64,000 bases of DNA, from contig CM055877.1 of assembly GCA_029582165.1 (NCBI GenBank), positions 28,726,241-28,790,240 of the forward strand, written 5' to 3'. The DNA comes from Portulaca oleracea. Lineage: Eukaryota; Streptophyta; Magnoliopsida; Caryophyllales; Portulacaceae. The position numbers and the translations under genes were made by a program. How positions within the stretch are numbered: the stretch's first letter is position 1; each line of letters opens with the position of its first letter. Shown here in pieces: positions 1 to 12,805 of the stretch. Below the pieces are notes generated by a model. It did no database searches. It worked only from the letters and a program-made list of their open reading frames with translations, and was not told the origin of the DNA.

Positions 1-77
1 TTGATCATGATACTTTTGAGCGCCTCTTTCATTAGATAAATACATATCTTTCCATGACCTTACTTATCATGATCATA

Positions 78-616
78 GGGAAATTGGATTCTAATAATCC
101 CTACTTTTGCAAATTGGATGATGATGATCCCTACTTTCACTTTGTATTCTAGTGGTCCAAAAAAAAAAAAATTAGATTGTCGTGGGACATTTTCGAGAGT
201 ATACCCTAAATATCATAGATTTTGTGTTGCATTTGATTCCAAACTCAGTATAACACTTTACCATAATTTTTAATGAATTTACAACGTTTCTCCCAATTTT
301 TTTTCATATTTTTTTACTATTTTTTACGATTTTTTCACATTTATTATTTTTAAAAAATCATAATAATTACTCGGAGTCTCAAAAAAATAATTTAAAAAAT
401 GGTTTAGAAACTACAATTCATTAACTTTCTAGGGGCAGGAAAGAAAAAAACAAAAACAATATAGGGTAGGAATAAAAATAATAAGAAGAATGTGAAGGTG
501 GATTTTGGACCACTACAATCCAATTTTTTTTTTTTGGACCACTAGAATACAAAGTGAAAGTAGGGACCGTTATCATCCAATTTGCAAAACATGGGATTAT
601 TAGAATCCAATTTTCC
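78..616. mobile_element. MITE with long terminal inverted repeats (family M1, copy 1)
   Basis: Left end (from GGGAAATTGGATTC) and right end (…GAATCCAATTTTCC) are inverted copies over about 85 bp, including the block CTTTGTATTCTAGTGGTCC. The 10-bp sequence CATGATCATA flanks both ends (68-77 and 617-626), which fits a 9-11 bp Mutator-type target duplication. That flank is itself nearly palindromic, so the TSD call is moderate. The 539-bp element has no ORF. Its interior (about 180-310) matches the reverse complement of the interior of the copy at 23812-24370. Confidence 0.75.
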
Positions 617-1029
617 CATGATCATATCTCAAGCTTAACGTTTCTTCCTTTATCATAGTTGTGATTACACCATCACACTATAGGTTTAGGTAAACTTTTA
701 AATATTGGGTTCATATTTGAACTTACAAACCAAATGCTTTAGTAGGCGACAAACCTTTCAACTATTCATTCTTTTGTAATGCCAAAATCTTATGAACTCA
801 AACCTTGATTATAACACTATCCAAATAACATGGATAATCCTCGTAATGCTCATAAAGAGATTACTATAACCTTGTCCAAGATGTTGGACTACTTGTATAG
901 TTATCTTGAAAGAAATCCTTACAAGATCAAAATTTCTTTAGATTTTTCGCATTCTTTTCCTTATCACTATGTCTTCATTCAAGTACCTTGGATTACATAG
1001 CCACTACTTATAGCTTAGAACAACCTTAT

Positions 1030-1240
1030 AAATCAAATTAACATTTGATTTTCCATGTTCTTCGCATAACTATACCCAAATAACTTTTGGATTTCATAGT
1101 TAAAACTTATCGCCTTAGAACCTTGTAAATCAAACTAACATTTGATTTTCGTGTTCTTTGAATAACTATATTCAAATAACTTTGGATTTCATAGTTATAA
1201 CCTTTGTATAAATCAAAATGGTATTTGATTTTCCATGGAA
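1030..1240. repeat. Short tandem repeat, ~2.3 diverged units
   Basis: The phrase AAATCAA..AACATTTGATTTT starts at 1030 and 1127, with a partial third unit at 1210. Units are 97 and 83 bp and share blocks such as TTTGGATTTCATAGTTA. Sequence before 1030 (about 985) looks like the end of a further degenerate unit. Non-coding. Confidence 0.6.
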
Positions 1241-4200
1241 GAGATCTCTTCCATATTAAACTTGAAGAAATACTTAAGTGTCATGAAAATTAGATTCCAT
1301 CTTATGTGTAACTTAAAACATTACACTTTCAACCATTTGCTACAAAGCTGGAATACCATAAACTTAAATACCATATGTAATGAAGCTTATTTTAACATTG
1401 GTTGGGCGAGAAAGAAACTCAATTGATGTTGAATGATTATCTTATAGTTATATGACCTTTACTTATATGATCAAATGTCATTCTAATTAGGGCCACGTTT
1501 CCTTACACAGGATTAGATCCATTTCTTAAATATTAGACCATAGAACTCATAATCATTCGTCCCGTATGTCAATCTTATTCATAATATTAATCCATAAACC
1601 ACTTAAGGATGGATCAACCAAATTTATATGAGAGCCATATGCATTTCCCTTTGTAGCAAACTTGATTGGATCCTACATATCAAACATGCAAACTTTTAAT
1701 TAATAGACTATTAACAAATGAAGCAATGATCATCAAATTTTATAACACATAGTCCAACATGCATACATTATGCAACTTATCGTATAGTAGATACATACTA
1801 CTTACATTCATACATGATGAACACTTATAATCTCATAAAATGGTGGTAAAGCCAAATACAAGTATTCAACTTAAACACATGAATATTGAATCATGATTAT
1901 CCTTGCATCTTACATAATCATATACTTAACAAGCCTTAACCCTATGTGTCAATATGTAAGCCACATATATTAGCATACGAACCATACAAAGTATGAACCT
2001 TCTCATAAACATTTACTAATCTCATTAAGCAACATCATGTATGACAAAGTAAACACTTAATAATAAAATCATCTTGATAATAACAAGATCATTGAGCATG
2101 AGAAGCTTGCACTTATAAATAAATTTGTGTCTATGTTACTTATGACACACCTATATCCATTATGCTTATAATAATCATATGAACCAACATTATTTCTTAT
2201 TTGGCTATGCTAAACTTATTGAAACATTCTTATGCGCGAAACTTATAATGACAAACAAGAAATATATATACATTTCTACTTGTACTCATATGAACAAAAT
2301 ATCTTTATTCATATTTTAAAAAATAGGAAAAAAACATGTCATGGCCAACTTATTCACGCACTACAATCATATGAATTAGCTTGATCTCATACTTTAAGCA
2401 AAGTTAACACAAGCATTTAATCAGCATCATATGACTTCTTTTGAACTTGTCATGCCTCAAACATAAAAAGAATATACCATGATTGATTAATAACTTGACA
2501 TGCATACTATCATACTTGAAACTTAGATCAATCAAGACATTTTATCAAGGCAAACTTGCATAAGTGCTAATCAAATATATAATGACATATATATTTAAAC
2601 AACTTATAATCATGGTTACTTTTCAAGCACTTATAAACATATGATTGTCAAAACTTTAAGCATCATAAATATAAACTCACATTAGACAATCAACTTGAAC
2701 TTTGAGAGAAACATGCAAAGGCTTGAGACATATGAGCAAACATATAAACCTTCTTTGCATAATCAAGTAAATAAGAATTAATCACATGAATTTATCTTGC
2801 GAAAAATTACTACGAATCCATATTCTCACAACTTATAAAATTTCCATGGCAAACTCATACATTTCATGAACACCACACCTTTATTCATATTATGTATGCT
2901 TAACAAGACATGAACCAAACAAGACAACCCAAGTATATATCTCAAAAACATATATACAAAAACTTTCATGAATAAACATTGTCTTAACTCAAGCATGCTT
3001 GTATCTCTAGCGGAGAATATCACTCAACATGTACATAAACTTAAACAAGTGAATCATATAGATTGACATACATACTTGCACATGTACATATATGACTACT
3101 TTAAAAACATTCATGTTTATCATTTCATAAATTAACAACATGATAAACCCATGTACTCAAAATATAAATAATCATGATAAACTTAATTGAACAATTATCA
3201 TGTTTTGTATTCAACAAGACATCTCATATATGAGTATACCACATATATATATGTTCTTAATCATAGAAATACATGCCATAAAACTCATAACTCACTTAAT
3301 ATGGCACTTTGTGATTTACTTGACAATAATAAAATCACACTTAAAAGGTTTGGCAATAAGAACAATGGCAAAGCAAAACATGCACTCACAAACACCTTAA
3401 CACACTACTTTCTTAAAAACTTGTAAAAGGTGACTTAACAAGGTGTATAAATAAGATACAAACATGTTTCTAATTAACCCTGGGGATTTTAGCCATGAAA
3501 ACTTAGCTTCTTACCTTTTCAGTCATAATATTCATCATCTCAATTTTATTTTCGCTTCCGCTATAATCTCGCAACTTCTTACCTTTTCTCTAACATTATA
3601 TATTAACGTCCAAAAACCTTAAAAATATCTACCTCAAGTGCCTCAATAGTCAATACATCGTGTCACTGTGTCTAGAGGAAATATTTTGGTCAGCTTTGCA
3701 AATGCATCATAAATTATAAGAATATCAAATTTTTAAATGTCTAAACCAAAATATATTAATAAATATAAAAAAAATCTTACTCTTGCTTGTTCTCCCATGT
3801 TCTTAAACTTTAAATTAATAAACAAAACCACGAAAGCATAGGTTAGATTCTAAGATATCCATAGTAAAACAGAGAATAATTGAATAATTAGAATAAAACA
3901 TTGAACACGGATATTGATTCGAAATTGATGCAAAATTAAGTGAATTTGAGTATTAATTTTCAATATATCCATTTAACAATTAAACATGTGACACAATAAG
4001 CCCGTTTAAATAATTTGGTTACGTTTATATTTAAGATCTCAACATTATTTTTTTTTTTTGATAAGTTATGGCTACAAGAACCCTTTTATTCAACACAACC
4101 AAAATGTGTTTAGAAAACACAAAGAACATACAATTCAGAGTGTGTTTGCCAAGATAAATATACCTCACCACCCACCTACGACACAATATTGCAACATTGA

Positions 4201-5720
4201 TACAGAAAGTACACCTGTTATATATATATATGAAAATGTTGTCAATGATAATTATTCAATATTAATTTTTATTTTTTTTTATTGTTTCAAGATTTATTGA
4301 AGTTGATTTTGATTGTATTCATAGTTGACACATTCACAGAAAAATGTTATTTTAGTTTAATTAGAGGGTGTTCATTTTAATTTACTTTTTTGTTTTGTTT
4401 TGGCTTATTATTTGGGAAGCTCATAAGTTACATAGGACATAATATTGACATTACTTTTAAAGTTTTATTGTCAGTATGTTTTGTTTGAAAGATGAGGAAG
4501 CACATATTGTGATGAGATAAGAAAATTCATAACTCATGTGATACAATTTTTAAGCTTTAAACCTTATGTGATTAATTTAGCAACCATGCAATGTACGGGT
4601 CTTATACCTAGTATAATAAATAATTGGGTTAAATGGGTAACATGCTTAAGCTTGCCATATAGCATGAACCGTTTTGAGTAATGTAGAAAAAAATGATTTA
4701 TGTTTTGGACTATTAAGAGGGAAATGAGTTTCTGATGAAAATCCAATAGTGAAAAATTAGTTGCATTTTTCTTAACTTTCTCAAGTTACATACTTATAAT
4801 TTGTGTATTAAGTAGACCTGTCAATTTGGGTGGTTGGGTAAATACGGGTTTATGTAAATATGGGTTCAGTATATTTTTGGTTCAGGTAAATACTCGAATC
4901 TATTCTAGTTTGGGTCGAGTTTTCAGGTTAAGATTGACATTTATTTAACTGCTTTCTAAAGCAAATGTGTACTCAAGTTGCCTACCAAATATAATTTCCT
5001 ATTTTACAACGGTTTTAATTCATTGATAACTCAAGGCCTATTTCCTAGTTGAAAGTTAACGATTGACAATTTTAAACAAACAAGACTCAAGACATCAACT
5101 ATTTGCTTCATAGGGATCCATAACTCATGAATTAGTAAGGAATGTTATTGAGAAATTAAATTCTTTGATTATAGTACAATTTTTTTTAAAAATAAAATAG
5201 GATACAAATTCCATTCAATTTTTGTTACAAATTGTGAGATTGAAATTGCACTATGCTCATATTTTCTTAATTTATATTGATGTGATTTTGACCAAATATA
5301 AGATATATTTTTCTTCAAATATTTTTTCGTCAATATTTAAAAAAAATCATAAAATAATTTCAAATCTGCGGCAAATTACAGTGAAGTATCAAATTCTTTC
5401 CCAATTCCAAATTAAGCATCAAATTAATCTAGTCGGGTGAGGTTTGATAGTAGGGTGATTTGCTTTGCATTGGTTTGTTACTTGTGTCTTCTTTTTTTAT
5501 TCCTATTGACCAGGTACGTTTATTTCTTTCTTAACCACATACCATATAGGTATGCATCACTCCATTGTTACACGTTTCTTGTATTTTGGTGGCTCATATT
5601 GATTTTTTCAAATGTTTTCCTTTTGTTTTTCTAGAGTAAACTGTTTTTTTAAGGTTTTCTGAAAAGGATTTTTTTTTTTGGATCTACAAGAATAGGTCTC
5701 TTTATGCATTTAAGTTCATT

Positions 5721-5755
5721 GGGGGGGGGGGGGGGGAAGGAGGGGGAGGGGGGGG
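5721..5755 (+). repeat. G-tract with G-quadruplex potential
   Basis: A run of 16 G is followed by AA, GG, A, five G, A and eight G, inside otherwise AT-rich DNA. Four or more G-runs of at least three within 35 nt meet the usual sequence definition of a G-quadruplex. The exact length may be unreliable because long homopolymers are error-prone in sequencing. Confidence 0.6.
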
Positions 5756-6507
5756 CAGTGACAGCCTACATCTGGATCGCTAAACCATGCTCAAGTGTGT
5801 TTTTCTTGAGAATTTGTTATTGTTGTATTACTAATTTTAATCAAAGCGATAAGCTAGACCTATATATATTGGTAATGTCAGTCAGCGCATAAAATTGGTC
5901 ATCGCTTTTTAGATATTGAATAGTTTTCTTGAACGACCTTTAACTATTCCATCAACGCCTTATCTGCCAAATCTCCTCAAAATCCCATCTTCATGAGTAG
6001 ATATACTCATAGCCGTCCCAATACAACTAAGAGTTATTAATATAAGTGGATTATTTAATCGTTTTCGCTACTCTTTATTTCATTTTTATTGCTAAAAATA
6101 TTTTACCTTTTTATCTATCTCCAGCTCCCTATTTATTATAAAGAATAATAAAGGGAAACGAGTATGTTTGTCTATAATATGATATATTTTAGTGGATAAA
6201 AATAAAATTAGGAGTGAAACAGTATGAAAATGGAATGTTATCATGTAATAAAAGTAGGATAAATGTACAAAATTGTTACCTTTTATTGATTTGAAAAACA
6301 GGTCATGCTGTTTAGAGTTGTGCCTGATAAATGTCTAATTTTTCGGATACGATTAACTTTTGGCTCTAGGGAAATCATGTTCAAACTCATTAGATTTTTG
6401 GGTGGGTTCGGGTTGGATTTTCGGGTGAGTTTTGTGATTTCTAGTATTAAGAGATAAATGAGTTACCCAAACTTGATTTGTTTAACCTATTTCATTTAAT
6501 TTAATTA

Positions 6508-6560
6508 CTCCCTCCGTTTCATATAATTTATTCTTTTATTAATTGTCATAGTCTCCAATG
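6508..6560. mobile_element. Stowaway-like MITE terminus (fragment)
   Basis: TA followed by CTCCCTCCGTTTCATATAA is the classical Stowaway (Tc1/mariner MITE) terminus. A convincing matching inverted end is not visible; a degenerate candidate lies near 6730-6742. Only the left end is called. Confidence 0.5.
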
Positions 6561-6752
6561 TTACTCTTTGATTGATAATTTTTCATATAATAATATTTTA
6601 TTAACAATTATGATTTTATACTTTTATGATATTATTTTTTATTACGAATCTAATGGTAGTAATTTATGTTATAAATCATTATATATTGAAAAATTTATGG
6701 TCTACATTTTATAAGTTTGAGTGCAAAAATTTCAAAGAGGACAAGTGTCTAA

Positions 6753-7029
6753 GGCCCCGTTTTTTTATGCGGTGCGCACCAAACCGCACTATTCAATATT
6801 CTACCTCACTTCACCACACTTTACCACAAATCATTACTAAAATATTTTCTTAAATTTTTTTTCCTCACATTTTTCTCCTCTACTTTTTATATTTTCCCTT
6901 CTCACCTGCCCTACCTACCACAACACCACCACAACTTACCACAACCCACTGTACTTCACCACACTTTTTTAAATTCCATCACACTGTAACCAATTGCACT
7001 GCAACCCCGCTGCATAAAAGAACAATGCC
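6753..7029. mobile_element. Tourist-like (PIF/Harbinger) MITE upstream of the permease gene
   Basis: Begins GGCCCCGTTTTTTTATGCGG and ends ..GCATAAAAGAACAATGCC, an inverted pair. It is flanked on both sides by TAA (6750-6752, 7030-7032), the 3-bp TWA duplication typical of PIF/Harbinger. The 277 bp contain no ORF. A second copy of the same family sits in intron 1 of the downstream permease (8503-8746). It ends about 385 bp before the permease TATA box, so it lies in the promoter region. Confidence 0.75.
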
Positions 7030-7266
7030 TAAATGCATTAAATTTAGGTGAACCCCTTTATTTAGATAATAATTCAATCTACATCATTTCTACCATTTAT
7101 TAAATAGATATGTTTCAAGATGAGGATTGCTGCACCCATTTAATATTTATGTCGAACCCTACACAAGCAACTAAGCAAGCTCTAACCCATACTACATTAC
7201 TACTATTATTTGGGCGTCGGCCATTGTTTCTTTATACTGGATGAAGGACAAGGGTCCAAGATAAGA

Positions 7267-7361
7267 GTCAACTTTCAGCGTTGACTATGCGCGTTCTTTT
7301 CACACGACGCTCCCTCGAATATTGTGGGGTCCAGCAGCTACACAAATTCCTCTCCCACGTG
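7267..7361 (+). promoter_or_regulatory. Candidate upstream elements of the permease: W-box pair and G-box
   Basis: GTCAA at 7267-7271 and TTGAC at 7281-7285 form an inverted pair of W-box cores (WRKY sites). CACGTG at 7356-7361 is a G-box (bZIP/bHLH site), directly followed by GCGTCA. Such short motifs occur by chance; their clustering within 150 bp of the TATA box is the only support. Confidence 0.35.
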
Positions 7362-7413
7362 GCGTCATCCCAATCGTTGCTGAAAACAAACTTGAGCTCT
7401 TGCAATTCTTATT

Positions 7414-7422
7414 CTATATATA
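7414..7422 (+). promoter_or_regulatory. TATA box of the permease gene
   Basis: CTATATATA lies 268 bp upstream of the predicted ATG and is followed by a CT-rich stretch typical of a plant 5' leader. Transcription would start near 7445-7455, giving a leader of about 240 nt. The CT-rich leader and the correct spacing make this the best TATA candidate. Confidence 0.55.
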
Positions 7423-7689
7423 CCCCCTAACAATTCACCTTCTCATTATAATCCCCTCTCCTCCCCTCCCAAACCCCATTAATAAGAGAGAGAACTATCA
7501 GGGGTTTTCTGCACCATCTTTTTATTTAGGTGGTTCATATTCATTATTACCCTCATTTACTGCTAACCATCTCACTTTCATCACTCAAAACCCGCTGCAG
7601 CACTCTGTTTTGTTTTGTTTTTCTCTAATTCAATTTTGCACTCTGGTCATATTTTGTTCTACTGTACGAATTCAAACACAGTTTCAAAC

Positions 7690-10600
7690 ATGCCGGAGAA
7701 TACTGGAAATAACCACCAACAAAATCATAATGTTCATCATAACACTCAAGTGTTCAATGTCGAAGTTACTCCCCAAATTGGCTCTAAAGTGTTCGACGAC
7801 GATGGACGCCTCAAACGATCTGGTAATTTTTTTTCCGCTGCTTGATTCTTTTAGGAGATTTTTGTGTTGGGGAGGATGAGGGAAGCATCGTGTAATTACT
7901 GGGTATGTAGGTCGCCTGTCAGTTGGTGGGTAGATTTGACCACCTAATTAATTATTCACGTCATTCGTATCCAGCAATCATGTTTATGAAACCTGTTGCA
8001 ATTCTTCTTCTTGTTAATTGTTTAATTAAACCTAAAAGAAGGAATTGTTTTTAGTTTTTGAGGAGTAACCCTAGGCCAATTCCGATTTGAATTGAGTTTA
8101 CACTTCCTGTAATAAAAATTGCCCATTCAACTAACAATTTGGACTAAACAGTTGAAAATATGACGCAGTGCTTTGAATTATAAAAACTGTAAACAAGCTT
8201 TTCAACAATCTCAACTTAAATGACGTTCTGTACTGTAGAACTCTATGTGAAATTGAGTGCATGAACAACATTCAATACAATACTCCCTCTATCCCTAATT
8301 ATTTCCCCATTTAACTTCTTTTTCCCTTTTTACTGGTCGCTTTACATTTTTTAGAATAATTTTGAACAATTTTAGTGCATATTCTTACCTTTAATAAATG
8401 ACTTTGAATTAATTACTCAATTCAACAATAATTGAGGATATTTTTGTTAATAAATTTCTACCTAAAATTTTGTGTTACATTGATGTCTTAGTTGTAGAGT
8501 AAGGCCCCGTTCTTTTATGGGGCGGTGTTATATCACACCGTAAGGCAAGTCTTTAATTTTTATCATCCTTAACTACACTATACCACCATCGTTACCAATA
8601 TATTTTTTTCATTTTTCTTTTTTTCGCTTTTTTTCCTTTACTTTTCACATTCTCTCTCCTCACCTATCCGATATACTATAATTTTAACCACAACTCACCA
8701 CACTTTTTCTAATTTCACCATTACCACACCTCAACCAGAATGAGTCTAAATTGATTTAGAATTATGTGTTAAATTTTGGTGAGATTGAGAGATGAATTTT
8801 CATTAATGGGGTGCATGAATTTGGTGTACTTTAGGGACGGTGTGGACGGCGAGTGCACACATAATAACGGCAGTGATTGGGTCGGGGGTGCTATCCCTAG
8901 CATGGGCCGTGGCCCAACTTGGATGGGTTGCTGGCCCAGTTGTCATGATCCTGTTCTCTATCGTCACTTATTACACTTCTGCCCTTCTTGCTGAATGTTA
9001 CCGCTCCGGCGACCCCGTTACGGGCAAGAGGAACTACACTTACATGGACGCTGTCCGAGCAAACTTAGGTACTTGTCTTGAAATCATTGTGAAATGAGCA
9101 AATTCTGAAATGGGTTTTTGTTCGTATTAGAGTTTTATATAGTGATGTAAATTTTTGTTTGTTTTAGGTGGCATCCAAGTGAAATTTTGTGGGTGGCTTC
9201 AGTACGTTAATCTCTTTGGAGTGGCTATCGGTTACACGATTGCAGCCTCCATAAGCATGCTGTAAGTTGAACTGTTGAAAATATTTTGATTTTAACATAT
9301 GAAATGGTGTTATTAGTAGCTATGTTGTTCAGACTAGGAGAATTAAATGACTTGTTCTAGTGTGAAAAGGACTCCAAAGGACATATTTAACATTTCTGTT
9401 TGTGTGTTTTGGTGGAACAGGGCAATAAAAAAGTCAAACTGCTTCCATGAGAAGGGGGATAGTAGTGATCACTGCCGGATCTCAGCTAATCCATACATGA
9501 TAATCTTTGGAGTAGCTGAGATAGCTTTCTCACAAATCCCAGACTTTGATCAAATCTGGTGGTTGTCAATAGTTGCTGCTGTCATGTCTTTCACCTATTC
9601 AACAATTGGGATGGGTCTTGGCATTGCTAAAGTTGTTGGTATGTCTTTTAAACATTGTTCAGTCAATAAACTTTACTTTAGCTGCTTTTCCTCGATGCCC
9701 TGCTTCTTTGAAAAGCTAAAATGATGATTATGGTTAGGTGCTAATTCTTGACTTTCTGTGGTTTGAGCAGTTGATGGGAAGATCAGGGGCAGTTTGACTG
9801 GTATTAGCATTGGCACAGTGTCTGAAATAGATAAAATTTGGAGGACTTTTCAAGCACTTGGTGACATTGCCTTTGCATATTCTTACTCCATGATCCTCAT
9901 TGAAATTCAGGTAATTAATTAGATTTCTGAAAAGCCCATAACATGATTATAATTGAATTCAACAGCAATTAACATACACGAGCTAGACATTGGGACTTTC
10001 AGCAAAATTGAAATTGAATTGGGAGCATGGGTATGATTGCAGGACACAGTGAGGTCACCCCCAACAGAATCAAAGACAATGAAGAAAGCCACCTTGATAA
10101 GTGTGGTAGTAACAACTGTTTTCTACATGCTGTGTGGTTGCTTCGGATATGCAGCTTTTGGTGACTTGGCACCTGGGAACCTCCTAACCGGGTTTGGTTT
10201 CTACAACCCATATTGGCTTGTTGACATAGCGAATGCCGCCATAGTTATCCACCTTGTTGGAGCCTACCAAGTTTATTGTCAACCCCTGTTTGCCTTTGTC
10301 GAGAAGAAAGCCAAAGACACCTTCCCTGAGAGTGACTTCATCAACAAGGATATCAAAGTCCCAATACCCGGATTCAAGCCTTACAACTTAAACCTCTTCA
10401 GACTAGTCTGGAGGACAATCTTTGTGATCATTACAACCGTGATCTCAATGCTCTTGCCCTTCTTCAATGATGTTGTGGGACTTCTTGGGGCGCTCGGGTT
10501 TTGGCCGTTGACAGTGTACTTCCCTGTGGAGATGTACATATCCCAGAAGAAGATCCCCAAGTGGAGCACCAGATGGGTTTGTCTACAAATTCTAAGTGTT

Positions 10601-10699
10601 GCTTGTCTCATCATTACTCTTGCAGCTGCAGCTGGTTCAGTTGCCGGGGTTGTCATTGATCTTAAGTCTTCTTATAAACCTTTCCATAGTACTTATTGA
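7690..10699 (+). CDS. AAP: Amino acid permease (AAP family, AAP2/3/4-like), six exons
   Basis: Proton-coupled amino acid importer of the plasma membrane (AAAP superfamily, Aa_trans domain), used in phloem/xylem loading and cell uptake. Exons: 7690-7822, 8835-9068, 9168-9261, 9421-9638, 9771-9910, 10043-10699. All introns are GT-AG and phases fit, giving 491 residues against about 480 for the family. The N-terminus is a 44-residue Asn/His-rich cytosolic tail ending [11 protein letters not shown]. The first membrane segment starts [20 protein letters not shown]. Other family hallmarks are [76 protein letters not shown] and [17 protein letters not shown]. About 11 hydrophobic segments run to the end (..KPFHSTY). 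The ATG at 7690 is the only Met in frame before the conserved tail in exon 1 with a good context; the earlier in-frame Met at 7615 falls in the presumed leader. The gene looks intact. Which AAP paralogue it is (AAP2, 3, 4 or 5) needs a tree. Confidence 0.95.
8283..8330. mobile_element. Stowaway-like fragment in permease intron 1
   Basis: TA then CTCCCTCTATCCCTAATTA resembles a Stowaway terminus. No matching right end is visible within the intron, so it is a fragment or chance match. Confidence 0.35.
8503..8746. mobile_element. Tourist-like MITE in permease intron 1
   Basis: Starts GGCCCCGTTCTTTTATGGGG, almost identical to the terminus at 6753. It ends near ..CCAGAATGAGTC with a decayed right repeat. 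TAA flanks both ends (8500-8502, 8747-8749). It ends 88 bp before the exon 2 acceptor and shares interior text with the upstream copy (CTCACC..TTTAACCACAACTCACCACAC-like). Confidence 0.65.
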
Positions 10700-11130
10700 T
10701 GTTAATCCTCTCGTTAACACACATGGATTTAGAAATCCTTCCCTGAAGTAGGGAAGCTTATTAGTCGTTGATTGTATCTAAGTTTAATGTTGTAGATTAT
10801 GCGATCATGTATTTAATGCAAAAACAAAAAATGGTCCAAGAATTGTATGAAGTATTCTCATTTCTCACTTCTCAGTTTGACAAATGTATGTTTGTCAATG
10901 CCCATTCAGAATTGAATCAAGGAAATATTAAGAATTTGATGGAGTATCAATCTGGATTATAGGTAGGCTATGGAGTTATTCATGTATGCTCATTGAGGGT
11001 TGAAGTTTTCTCTAAATTTATATAGGGTATGTTTGGTGCATAGGAAAACTATTTTTTAGGAAAATGATTTTTCTTATAAAATGATTTTCTTAGAAAAAAA
11101 ATTTTTCATTTAATATTTTCTCGTGTTTCT
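10700..11130 (+). other. 3' flank of the permease gene
   Basis: Holds the 3' untranslated region and downstream spacer. No single canonical AATAAA decides the polyadenylation site. From about 11025 (GGGTATGTTTGGTGCATAGG) the sequence looks like a short MITE-type terminus followed by AT-rich foldback text (11050-11110), but no partner end is clear. Confidence 0.5.
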
Positions 11131-11229
11131 GTAACGACCTTTTTTTATTTTTTGTTCTTGTGCTATACAATCCTTTCGACAGTTTGTCCATGACCGACTT
11201 ATTTTCAGCAGTTCTTAGGTCCAATTGTC

Positions 11230-11680
11230 CAAGGGTCACACCGAAACAAGGAGTTAAGCTTTGCCTTTGGTGTTCGGGGCTTTCGGGGATACTTCCATCT
11301 TTGACTAGAATTCCAACTCCCATGGGTACTCCCTCGAGTTGACTCGGGTTTCTTGGTACGGGTTGGATTGTCAGGATGGGCGTGCTCCTGCATGATCGCC
11401 TTGCGAAGCTCAAGGCCAAGCATGTACCTGAATGATGTGTGGTTACTATCGGTCATTGTTTACCAAGTCTACACGGCCTTAGCTCATCGGGGTGTTCGAG
11501 GCCGACTTTTCCAACCTTCGAGGTTCATCTTCGACTCCCATAGGTATTTCCTTGAGTTACATTGCTCGGGATTCCTAGCATGGGTCGGGTGTGCCTCGGT
11601 TGGGGGGCTTTTCTCGCGACTCCTCTCGATACTAAAGGCTTGTGGATGGTCTCACGACTCCTGAAGGTGTTATGTCATAC
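11230..11680. repeat. Diverged ~225-bp direct duplication in gypsy leader
   Basis: Text near 11264-11375 (GTTCGGGGCTTTCGGGG..CAACTCCCATGGGTACTCCC) is repeated in diverged form near 11489-11610 (GTTCGAGGCC..CGACTCCCATAGGTATTTCC). ORFs crossing it on both strands are short and mutually exclusive, so I treat it as non-coding element sequence. Confidence 0.45.
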
Positions 11681-12364
11681 AGTCACACTTTTATTACATA
11701 TTAAAGATGGCATAGTCATCGTTACATGAATAGTTCAACACTTAATGATAAGTCGATTATTTTACAATAAGTTTGAAAGCGAAACGGGTATCCTCCTCTA
11801 TTCGGCCACAATAACCCAACCGATCCAATCCTGCCCGGTCATGCCTTCTCATTCTCCTCTGGGTTCCCCTCGGTCATGTTCGTACCTAGCATGAGACACA
11901 AACGACATTAGCATACTAGCTAAACATGGGGAAGAACATCTGCAAACTAAAGGAAAAACCGAAAACATGCAGCACACTACTAGCGGAAAGAGCTACTATT
12001 TTCAGAAGTGTCCTCTGTTGTTCCTTTATCATTCGTAACATCATTTAGGTGCACCCATCATTTAGTTAACGGTTGGCCCAGAATGTTAACTCATTTAACG
12101 ACCCTTGGGTCATGATCGATCTATTTTCGGGCTTTGACTGGCGAACCTCGGTTCATCAGCTTCCCCTACCATAAAGTACTCGTTGAAACCCTTGGGCTTT
12201 GACTGGTGAACCTCGGAACACCAACTTCTCCATGATGCATCGTGGTCTACACACTTCACTCTTTTTATTAAGTCTCATGCATGACTTGTTGGTAATTTCC
12301 TCATACCTCTCGTTAGCGGCGGATTTCCTGAAAATCATTTAATCGTATAATCGTTAGGGATATG

Positions 12365-12800
12365 CATAACTTCGTTACTTCTTAAACCTTAGGGTTCATT
12401 TTAAATGGGGAAAGTTCCTGGAGGGGTCGGGTTAATAATCTTACTCCTAGGTTGTTCAAACATGCATACATCCTTACAACATTCAGCCTAATGAACTTAT
12501 GTCTTCGTTAATTACGGGCAGCAGCTCATGGTGAAGGTCCTTAAAGAATTGTCCATAACTCCCTCATTTCTTAAGCTTTTGGGTTCATTCAAGTTGGGGA
12601 AGTTCCCTAATGGAGTCTAGTTTATGACCATATTTTTATATTACCCAAAACATGTGCACATTAATACAGTATTTAGTAAAGATGAACTAATGTTTATACT
12701 GATTTTAGGAAGTAACTCATTTTGTAGTTCCTTGAAGAAATTTCCATAACTCCCTCATTTCTTAAGCTTTTGGGTTCATTCAAGTTGATCAAACAACTCA
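12365..12800. repeat. Three diverged ~190-bp direct repeats before the gypsy RNase H
   Basis: CATAACTYC..TTCTTAAGC..TTTGGGTTCATTCAAG recurs at 12366, 12549 and 12748. Intervals are about 183 and 199 bp, and the last copy is cut off by the start of coding remnant near 12790. A smaller pair of repeats (TTTGACTGGYGAACCTCGG at 12133 and 12198) precedes them. Non-coding. Confidence 0.5.
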
Positions 12801-12805
12801 ATATC

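Larger units (their letters stand above)
627..6507. other. AT-rich intergenic stretch without a supported gene
   Basis: About 5.9 kb of AT-rich DNA. I see only short chance ORFs (under 90 codons) with no recognisable domain, scattered low-complexity tracts, the tandem repeat at 1030-1240 and the G-tract at 5721-5755. Nothing here supports a gene, tRNA or rRNA. Confidence 0.6.

Noticed and set aside
5437..5634. Hydrophobic 65-codon plus-strand ORF
   Set aside because: T-rich sequence gives Phe/Leu by composition; no leader, splice or family evidence.
7322..7879. 185-codon plus-strand ORF overlapping permease leader and exon 1
   Set aside because: Frame differs from the conserved permease N-terminus and crosses the TATA box and leader; no homology.
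9999..10656. Minus-strand ORFs opposite permease exon 6
   Set aside because: Shadows of the well-supported plus-strand permease exon.
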